A stretch of 39,659 nucleotides of DNA from an uncultured Clostridia bacterium (lineage in GTDB: Bacteria; Bacillota; Clostridia; Lachnospirales; CAG-274): NCBI GenBank assembly GCA_947585865.1, contig CANPXH010000020.1, positions 1 to 39,659 on the forward strand, read 5' to 3'. The position numbers and the translations under genes are program-made. Every line of letters starts with the position of its first letter. Positions within the stretch are counted from its first letter, which is position 1. This document shows positions 34,029 to 39,659 of this stretch, piece after piece. Below the pieces are notes generated by a model. That model was not told where the DNA came from, ran no database searches, and saw nothing but the letters and a program-made list of their open reading frames with translations.

Positions 34029-34628
34029 CTACCGATGACTTAATTTCTTTCCTATTGCTCCGCCGGGATGATTAGGCTTGAAGTCTTTTTCCAGTGACAG
34101 ACCCATTTTTTTTGAAAGCTCTATAGCGAGCTTTTGTAGTACAATAAGGTTAATGGTCGTTGAGTTATTAGGAACTATATTCCATAAATCGCCCTCATGC
34201 CCTAAGCTGATGACCAGTTTATTTTCCATGCTGTCAGCTAAAACACTATGTTCCTCAAAGGTAAGTAGCCACAGCTTTACGCCATGACGTTCTTTAAGCA
34301 GATTTACAAGATAAACAGACTCGGGAGTTGCTCCGCTTTTCGTCAATATAATTACCAGATCACCGGGACGTATCATACCCATATCACCATGAATTGCTGT
34401 ATTGGTATGTAAAAATTCAGCATTTAAGCCAAGTGAATGAAGTGTCCCAACAAACTTGTCACATATAGGTACATTTTTACCAAGTCCGGATGCAACGATT
34501 TTATATCCGCTTTTCAATGTATCATAGCAATCCGCTATAAGCTTGTCCATCTGCGTTTTGGAAATTGATTTAAGAGCATTTTCAATTATAATGGAATCTT
34601 TTTCAAAATAACAAAATGCGTTTTCCAT
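34029..34628 (-). CDS. SIS-domain sugar-phosphate isomerase (KpsF/GmhA-like)
   Basis: A 199-residue single SIS domain without CBS domains. Seen: the sugar-phosphate loop VASGLGKNVPICDKF near 46-60, the KpsF/GutQ-type AIHGDMGMIRPGDLVI near 82-97, ILTKSGATPES, and NHPGGAIGKKL at the C-terminus. These point to an arabinose-5-phosphate isomerase or phosphoheptose isomerase-type aldose/ketose isomerase. Its ATG overlaps the stop of the nucleotidyltransferase-kinase gene as TAATG, so the two are coupled. The exact sugar is unknown. Confidence 0.85.
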   Translation of the reverse strand: MENAFCYFEKDSIIIENALKSISKTQMDKLIADCYDTLKSGYKIVASGLGKNVPICDKFVGTLHSLGLNAEFLHTNTAIHGDMGMIRPGDLVIILTKSGATPESVYLVNLLKERHGVKLWLLTFEEHSVLADSMENKLVISLGHEGDLWNIVPNNSTTINLIVLQKLAIELSKKMGLSLEKDFKPNHPGGAIGKKLSHR

Positions 34629-36145
34629 TAAAGCACCTCCTCAAGATAATACAGTCCATTATAAAATGCACCACATATAGAATCATAATCTTCCCATGCG
34701 TATGTTGTAAGGCTGAGCCATACAAGTGCAAGAAGAAGCTTTATCTGTTTTTTATTAACTTCTCCATCCAATAGTTCAAAAAAAGTATCTTCCATATCTT
34801 CCCATTTGTTTGAGGCTATATTAAGATGTACCTCGTTATCACCTATTTCCAGCGAAAAACGTTTGAGATTAAATTGGTCATAATTGCTGAACAAGGAATA
34901 ATACAATTTTACCCAGTCGTAGGTCGAATCACCATAAAACTCCGTATGTCCAAAATAGCCACGTGGGTCGATCAGAACAGGTCTCAGTACTTCTTCTGTT
35001 TTTTTTGATATTTCCAACATGGTATTGCTGAATGTACAATCGCCGTGTATTAGACAAAATTCATTGGGAATATAACTCATTACCTGTTTTTCTATCTCGT
35101 CTTTATGATAGAATATATTGCGGCATTGTCTGCCATTTACAATGATGGATTCATCATTTGCAAAAGGAACAAGCTCTCTTACTTTTTCCAAACGGTTATA
35201 TGTCTTGTCCAGATAAGCATTTTTATAGCTGTTTATATCAACAGGAACATGCTCTAAAGAATGAATTTGCTTAAGACAGTTAATGGTCTCTGTCAGGATT
35301 TTTGTCTTATCATTTTTTGAAAGCTCGGTACATTCATATACATTTTTGCCGTTTATGTATTCCATACAAAGAGGTTCGTAGCTGTATATAGCAGGAATAT
35401 TGGCAAAGTCAGATTTAATGATTTTTCTGTACCATGCCGCTTCGCGTACTGCAAGCTCTTTGCCCAATTCAGCTATAGGGCGCTTATAGACCTTATCTTC
35501 TATTACCTGGACATCATTAAATGGTCTACACCTTCTTACAGGCAACTTGCTCCATTCACTGTACAGACCATATTCATGAGTATGATATAGAGGCTGTTCG
35601 TCAAATATGTACTTTTTAGATTTAAGCCAGCGAACAAATTCTCCTTCATCGGGAACATCTTTAAGATAGCTGCGGTCATTGAAAATAAAATATCCTGCAA
35701 CGCCAAATTCTGTACTTCGTTCTTCGGAAAGCTCATTATTTTCATATTTCCATCTGCAAGGAAAATCTTTGGAAATTCCTATAACATTATTTTTGGAATC
35801 AAGCAATTCAAAATCCTTTGGCAATATAAGATCGCACCATATAAGCATAAATTTCTCGTTATCGGGGATATAGGAAACAGCCTCAGATAATCCCGCGCAT
35901 GTTCCATTCTTCCCTGTTGCGCATACCATCTTATAATCTACTTCTGCAAATGCTTTTAAATATCGCTCAAGTACATCATATTTGTAATCGCCTATTATGA
36001 TATATTTTTTATCGGGATATTTATGAAACAGGTGAAAAATCATAGGAAGGTTTTCAACGGGGACCAAAGCCTTAGGTTTATTTCTTGTAAGGCTTTCCAT
36101 ACGTGTTCCCTTTCCTCCTGCTTGTACAATAATATAGTCTAACAT
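34628..36145 (-). CDS. Sugar nucleotidyltransferase fused to APH-type kinase
   Basis: A 505-residue bifunctional protein. Residues 1 to about 215 are an NTP_transferase domain (QAGGKGTR, NKPKALVPV, then IWCDLI as the metal Asp region). From about 235 to 505 is an aminoglycoside/choline-kinase-like domain with MEYINGKNVYE, the catalytic loop LIHGDCTFSN (Asp369, Asn374) and metal Asp393 in LIDPRGYFG. Such a pair could phosphorylate and then nucleotide-activate one substrate. The ATG at 36145 has GGAGAG six bases upstream. The gene is flanked by SIS and HAD genes and two small helical protein genes, all on the - strand. Substrate unknown. Confidence 0.85.
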   Translation of the reverse strand: MLDYIIVQAGGKGTRMESLTRNKPKALVPVENLPMIFHLFHKYPDKKYIIIGDYKYDVLERYLKAFAEVDYKMVCATGKNGTCAGLSEAVSYIPDNEKFMLIWCDLILPKDFELLDSKNNVIGISKDFPCRWKYENNELSEERSTEFGVAGYFIFNDRSYLKDVPDEGEFVRWLKSKKYIFDEQPLYHTHEYGLYSEWSKLPVRRCRPFNDVQVIEDKVYKRPIAELGKELAVREAAWYRKIIKSDFANIPAIYSYEPLCMEYINGKNVYECTELSKNDKTKILTETINCLKQIHSLEHVPVDINSYKNAYLDKTYNRLEKVRELVPFANDESIIVNGRQCRNIFYHKDEIEKQVMSYIPNEFCLIHGDCTFSNTMLEISKKTEEVLRPVLIDPRGYFGHTEFYGDSTYDWVKLYYSLFSNYDQFNLKRFSLEIGDNEVHLNIASNKWEDMEDTFFELLDGEVNKKQIKLLLALVWLSLTTYAWEDYDSICGAFYNGLYYLEEVL

Positions 36146-36161
36146 ATTTTTCTCTCCGAAT

Positions 36162-36422
36162 TTAATCTTTAAATTTCTTTTCATTATACATTTTCATTTG
36201 TCTGTAAAGCTTAAGCTCTTTTCTTCCGCTAAGCACATCGTCCATAAGTGTCTGCAATTCTTCACTCAAATCTTTTCTTTGCATTTTCAGAATATTGAGT
36301 CTGTTTTGGCAGTCAACACGGAAATCATCATTTACATCATCCCGTTCCATTTGTTCGTTCATATGATAGATTTTCAATTCGTTTATACTTAACTTGTCAA
36401 TTAAACTTCCTACGGTTTCCAT
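36162..36422 (-). CDS. Small helical protein, DUF4254-like
   Basis: An 86-residue, charged, all-helical protein starting METVGSLIDKLSINELKIYH. The pattern of an aromatic-His pair (Tyr19-His20), then about 20 residues, then LNILKMQRKDLSEEL (42 on) resembles the repeats in the next gene and DUF4254 proteins of glycan clusters. AGGAGG precedes the ATG at 36422 with about nine bases between. The gene lies 16 bases before the nucleotidyltransferase-kinase start. No catalytic motif is known; a scaffold or partner role is only a guess. Confidence 0.6.
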   Translation of the reverse strand: METVGSLIDKLSINELKIYHMNEQMERDDVNDDFRVDCQNRLNILKMQRKDLSEELQTLMDDVLSGRKELKLYRQMKMYNEKKFKD

Positions 36423-36438
36423 TTTTGTTTTCCTCCTG

Positions 36439-36774
36439 TTATTTGCTGACAATATCCAGAATTATTTCATCAATTTCCTCAATAAGGTCATTTCGGTGTT
36501 GATTTAACGGATTTATATTTCGTATAGCCTTCAGAACCACCGCATCCTTATCACTACGCACCTTATCTTCTTCGTGCCACATTTCCGTATTGGTAACTAC
36601 CAATTCATTTATGACTTGTCCAATATCATTTCTGTGTTCGTTAAGCGGTCTTATTCTGCGTATAGCATCTGTAACTATCTCATAATCGGGGGAACGATGT
36701 TCATTTTGCTTGTGCCATTCTGAAATCGCTTTCTGAATAAGTTCTGCAATTTCCTTGGAGCTTATAATTTGCAT
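36439..36774 (-). CDS. Two-repeat DUF4254-like helical protein
   Basis: A 111-residue protein made of two copies of a 46-residue unit. Trp20-His21 and Trp66-His67 match, as do LNEHRND at 44-50 and LNQHRND at 90-96. Each unit looks like a helical hairpin. The pattern WHxxx..R..D......I..LN.HRND..EI is like DUF4254, a family of unknown function often in polysaccharide or glycosyltransferase loci. Its ATG is three bases after the inferred original stop of the UDP-glucose dehydrogenase remnant. It is followed by the related 86-residue gene. Confidence 0.65.
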   Translation of the reverse strand: MQIISSKEIAELIQKAISEWHKQNEHRSPDYEIVTDAIRRIRPLNEHRNDIGQVINELVVTNTEMWHEEDKVRSDKDAVVLKAIRNINPLNQHRNDLIEEIDEIILDIVSK

Positions 36775-37289
36775 ATTTCAATCATATCTGTTTGCAATAA
36801 TTGCATTACTCTGCTCTTAAAAACCTCTATGTTGTTGATTACTTTATTATCGTAAAAGCTATCTACACCTTTCAGAGTCGGTTCGTAAATAATTACTTCA
36901 GCACCCTTGTCTTTAATACGTTTTATGACTCCCTGAACAGAACTTTGCCTAAAATTATCCGAATTGCTTTTCATTGTTAAACGATATACACCTACAATAG
37001 GTTTGTTGAGATGTTTTTGAGCACAGTTTTCTTTAGCTATTTTCATAACTCGGTCAGCAATATAATCTTTTCTTGTTCTGTTGCTTTCTACAATAGCTTT
37101 AATAAGGTTTTCGGGAACATCTTTATAGTTTGCCAATAATTGTTTTGTATCTTTGGGCAAACAATATCCTCCATAACCAAAGGAAGGATTGTTGTATATG
37201 TACTTATATTTTTTGGTATCGGAACATAGTATTCTTCCTTCCCATCTTCCGTCCTTACGCTTGTAAATATTTCTGCCTTTTTTAGCCAT
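36762..37289 (-). pseudogene. Chimera: integrase N-terminus joined to UDP-glucose dehydrogenase C-terminal half
   Basis: Residues 1 to about 30 ([19 protein letters not shown]) match the start of tyrosine integrases of conjugative elements. From about residue 33 it is UDP-glucose 6-dehydrogenase: [16 protein letters not shown] with the catalytic Cys, then [14 protein letters not shown] and [12 protein letters not shown]. The NAD-binding N-terminal domain is missing. Near 36815 the frame slips: the open frame ends [15 protein letters not shown], whereas the next frame reads [10 protein letters not shown] and stops at 36778, the expected family ending. It is therefore a broken ugd fragment in frame behind an integrase start; enzymatic activity is unlikely. 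Confidence 0.82.
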
Positions 37290-37604
37290 TATCTACATCC
37301 TTTCTGACTACGATTTTGACGGCGGATAGATCCGCTCTATATTCTGTAACATTTATTTCTCATTTATGATCTATGTAAAAGCCTTGTACACCTGTGCTAA
37401 AGTACTTTGTCTGATTTGGCGCCTCATTTCATACAGAAGCCCTTTGCAGGCAGACATACAAGGCTGTTGTTTTCGCATTTAACGTGTAAACTATTTACTG
37501 CTTGTATACTTTTGATTGGCAGAGGCAGCTGTAACTGCTGCCTCTTATAAGTTATGCTTTGTGCATATTTATAGTATGCAATCGAAAATCCTATGATTTC
37601 GGAA
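37290..37604. other. Gene-free spacer before the chimera
   Basis: No gene is visible. A hairpin AGAGGCAGC (37521-37529) with GCTGCCTCT (37537-37545) has no T-run. It lies about 60 bases behind the helicase remnant and may be its weak terminator. The part next to the chimera probably comes from the lost integrase gene's leader. Confidence 0.5.
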
Positions 37605-38357
37605 TTATTCTGATTCTCCTTCTTCTGAAGAAATTTCGACTTTAATTACAGCAATATAACCGTTTTGTTCTATAAATTCAAAGGGAATATTATGCTCTTT
37701 CAGACGGTTATTTGCCTGTAACAACGAAAATCCTCTATCGGAATGCTCATTATTTCTTTTTCCCAGATATTTACAAAGAAACTCTTTGATTTTATCTAAA
37801 ATTTCCTTGGATTTAGGAGTATACCCATATTGGGTGTATTCATCCAACTTCTTATATAAAGCCCACTCTGCCTTGTTGTTGCCTAAATGCTCATAATAAT
37901 CATCGGCGTTAAGAAAAGCTAACTGAGCCTTTATACAAGCATCAGGATCGTCTTTGATCTCTGATATGACTTTATCAAGAAATGCAAGCTCAAACTTACT
38001 CTTCTTTTCGACTAAATCATTTACTAATATATTTGTATGCGTAACATAAGCATAGGGCATTGCACTTCTTCCTGTATCATAGGACAAAATACAATATTTC
38101 TCCGGAGCCTTTTTGACCTCATAAAATTCGGCAAGTAATGTTTTTACTCTGCCTCTTCTAGTATTAAGATAACCGAAATCAAAATTAGTAAGCCATATGG
38201 TTACTCTATCTCCGCTCTTTGTTCTCTTTCTGCCTATTGACTGTACATACTTTATAGCATCTAAATGCAGAATAACAATATTAGTCAACTTATCATCAAT
38301 TAGGTTGATACCGTTATCCAGTATAGATGTTGTAATAAGTATATCTTCATCAAACAT
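37605..38357 (-). pseudogene. 5'-truncated DEAD/DEAH-type helicase
   Basis: The 250-residue frame begins within helicase domain 2. ILITTSILDNGINLID matches motif V and YVQSIGRKRTKSGDRV matches motif VI with the arginine finger region. The rest is a family-specific tail. The Walker A and DExH half is missing. No ribosome site precedes the ATG at 38357, and a stop lies just upstream in frame. Such helicases are common in phages and conjugative elements. It is most likely a remnant, although a shortened product cannot be excluded. Confidence 0.7.
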
Positions 38358-38428
38358 TGCTTATCCATATCAACTACTAATATTTTAAATAGAACCTTAT
38401 TACGATGTATGTGTCACAAAATAGAATA

Positions 38429-38489
38429 TATTATAACATAACAGGTGCATAATGTTGACTTATGATAGGAATATGTGTTATAATATAAC
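38429..38489 (+). promoter_or_regulatory. Antitoxin gene promoter and candidate operator
   Basis: TTGACT (38455-38460), 18 bases, TATAAT (38479-38484). The element GTTATAATATAAC (38477-38489) covers the -10 and is near-palindromic; a related ATTATAACATAAC lies at about 38430. This fits autorepression by a ribbon-helix-helix antitoxin. Confidence 0.5.
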
Positions 38490-38505
38490 CAAGGAGGTGT
38501 ATATC

Positions 38506-38811
38506 ATGGCACAAGCAACTTTTAGTGTACGTATGGACGAAACTTTAAAAAGGCAATTTGACAAGCTATGCTCCGATTTCGGTATGACAGCTTCAACGGC
38601 AATGAATGTATTTGCCAGAGCAGTGGTTCGTGAACGCAAAATACCATTTGAAATAGCTTCTCCCGACTCGGAGATAACAAGAGAAAAAGCGTTGCAGGCT
38701 TTTACCGCATTAAGAGAACAGTCTGCTAAAAATTCCCCTCAAGGCATGTCTTTAGAAGAGATAAATGAAGAAATCAGAAAGACTCGCAGTAATGAGGAGG
38801 ACAAAGGATAA
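38506..38811 (+). CDS. RelB/DinJ-family antitoxin
   Basis: A 101-residue ribbon-helix-helix protein starting MAQATFSVRMDETLKRQFD, the classic RelB/DinJ N-terminus, with FGMTASTAMNVFARAVVRE as the two helices. The C-terminal part would neutralise the toxin. The ATG at 38506 follows AAGGAGGTG; upstream codons lack a site. The toxin reading frame that follows is deleted internally and overlaps this gene's end, so it appears to be an orphan antitoxin. Confidence 0.88.
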   Translation: MAQATFSVRMDETLKRQFDKLCSDFGMTASTAMNVFARAVVRERKIPFEIASPDSEITREKALQAFTALREQSAKNSPQGMSLEEINEEIRKTRSNEEDKG

Positions 38812-38920
38812 TGCTTATTTGGTAATAGGAAATCTGAAGCACTTTCCCATTGAGCCATTTATTGTTACGCCTCGACAAATGCTTGATATAATGGAAAATA
38901 AAATTAATGGAACCGTTTAA
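38792..38920 (+). pseudogene. PIN-family toxin with internal deletion
   Basis: An ATG at 38792, overlapping the antitoxin's last codons, opens a 42-residue frame: MRRTKDNAYLVIGNLKHFPI and then FIVTPRQMLDIME to a stop at 38920. NAYLVxGNLKHFP...VTPxxML is the C-terminal end of PIN-domain toxins of TA pairs. About 90 central residues with the acidic active site are absent. The start may be the original toxin start, which would imply an in-frame deletion. No activity is expected. Confidence 0.72.
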
Positions 38921-38973
38921 AGAGAATAGCAGTGTTATATATTATATAAAAAAATTATTTTTGGCAGACATGA

Positions 38974-39001
38974 TTCAGGAGGAGCTTATGCTCCTCCTGA
39001 A
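38974..39001. terminator. Perfect hairpin at the end of the HTH gene
   Basis: TTCAGGAGGAGC pairs perfectly with GCTCCTCCTGAA around TTAT. The HTH gene's stop codon lies in the loop. A T-rich stretch follows on the + side only, so its use as a - strand terminator is uncertain. Confidence 0.5.
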
Positions 39002-39174
39002 CTTTTGTTTAGTATGTAACTAATCAATGCCTGTTTGGTAATATGCCAATTCTTGCCCGACCTATATCCTATAAGTTCCTTTGTGTCTAACAGATGATAT
39101 AAAGTGTTTTTGCCTATACGAAGCACTTTACATACCTCTGAAGGTTTAAGTATTTCATTGTAACTTTCTAACAT
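38986..39174 (-). CDS. Excisionase-family helix-turn-helix protein
   Basis: A 62-residue MerR-like/excisionase DNA-binding protein. LKPSEVCKVLRIGKNTLYHLL (residues 9-29) is the helix-turn-helix and ELIGYRSGKNWHITKQAL the wing. GGAGGG precedes the ATG at 39174 by seven bases. Such genes accompany integrases of mobile elements, where they direct excision or regulate; the only integrase trace here is the chimera at 37194-37289. It is divergent from the replication-type gene to the right. Confidence 0.85.
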   Translation of the reverse strand: MLESYNEILKPSEVCKVLRIGKNTLYHLLDTKELIGYRSGKNWHITKQALISYILNKSSGGA

Positions 39175-39318
39175 TTTAGTTCCCTCCTTTTAGATTGTAT
39201 TTATTTAAATGTTCTTAGGTTATTATAATCAAAAACATATATATTTCATATAACGGTTTATAAACCTCAAATATTTTTTTACACATAATAACATAAATGT
39301 AGGAGGTGATATAAAGCA

Positions 39319-39659
39319 ATGAACGCTGTAAAGGTATCACTAGACTACAAAAAATACAACAGCAAACCATCGGGAGGTGAGATAGGCAGAATAAGTAAAG
39401 AAATATATAAAAAGGAATATGAAATATCATTAGACGAGTTGGCAGACCTAGTGGGAAACAACGGCTGTACATTTGCTCCTGCTGTATTCGCAAATGCAAG
39501 AACAATTGCCGAGGTAAGAGAAATACAGCTGTTATGTCTGGATTTTGACAATAAAGAAAAGAATATATCTATAGACAGGGTGTTGGAAAGATCTGATAAA
39601 CTAGACCTTCCGATTGCCTTTGCATACGAAACCTTCAGCTCGCAGGAATGCAGCAGGTT
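39319..39659 (+). CDS. Probable replication/primase-type protein (3' truncated by window)
   Basis: The frame is open from the ATG at 39319 to the window end: 113 codons, with AGGAGGTGAT eight bases upstream. It begins MNAVKVSLDYKKYNSKPSGG and includes IQLLCLDFDNKEKNISIDR and then LPIAFAYETFSSQECS. The LxLDFDN...AYETFS pattern resembles the N-terminal region of primase/replication proteins of plasmids and conjugative elements. The family is inferred by eye and the part that would confirm it lies outside the window. Confidence 0.6.
   Translation, partial: MNAVKVSLDYKKYNSKPSGGEIGRISKEIYKKEYEISLDELADLVGNNGCTFAPAVFANARTIAEVREIQLLCLDFDNKEKNISIDRVLERSDKLDLPIAFAYETFSSQECSR

Overview
The window looks like a chromosomal segment of an anaerobic, low-to-mid GC Gram-positive bacterium of the class Clostridia (phylum Bacillota). 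The signs are strong AGGAGG ribosome sites, AT-rich consensus promoters, the oxygen-sensitive NrdD/NrdG reductase, the [FeFe]-hydrogenase maturase HydE, FabK instead of FabI, ThyX, and a FabT-led fatty acid operon. I cannot name genus or species from the sequence alone.

Positions 1-16100 are housekeeping. A hairpin-bearing tandem repeat lies beside pepT (peptidase T, - strand). Two serine tRNA genes are followed by a hairpin-dense 340-base spacer and a LUD-domain gene. Then comes a preQ1-I riboswitch with an intrinsic terminator in front of queD-queE-folE-queC-queF, a complete route from GTP to preQ1. Next is an NrdR-controlled nrdD-nrdG-dut block for dNTP supply, then uxuA and an orphan HMGL-type aldolase. 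On the - strand a DUF1189 membrane protein gene leads dnaX-ybaB-recR-thyX. dnaX carries an in-frame A7 slippery heptamer with a -1 frame stop six codons later.

Positions 16200-19650 form a small accessory patch. It holds a secreted all-beta protein with a 45-residue peptide gene, a regulator made of two fused BlaI-like halves, a perfect-consensus promoter running straight into a hairpin/T-tract between two 16-base direct repeats, and a serine recombinase.

Positions 19700-29715 hold fabT-fabH-fabK-fabD-fabG-fabF-fabZ-accD-accA behind a promoter with a palindromic FabT box. acpP, accB and accC, often part of such operons, are absent. A one-cluster ferredoxin gene and a hydE-P1 peptidase pair follow. 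Positions 30037-32130 hold greA-lysS (- strand) behind a consensus promoter.

From about 32350 to the end the sequence becomes AT-rich and mosaic. There are two ISL3-family right-end remnants (one with the 3' end of its transposase), a decayed nucleotidyltransferase-like gene, and an intact - strand sugar-activation cluster. That cluster has a nucleotidyltransferase fused to an APH-type kinase, a KpsF-like SIS isomerase and a short HAD phosphatase, behind two small DUF4254-like helical proteins. Upstream of it is a chimera joining an integrase N-terminus to the C-terminal half of a UDP-glucose dehydrogenase, with a 3' frameshift. Then come a truncated helicase, a RelB/DinJ-type antitoxin whose PIN toxin appears internally deleted, an excisionase-like HTH gene and the start of a probable replication/primase gene. 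I read this end as a decayed integrative element that carries surface-polysaccharide genes.
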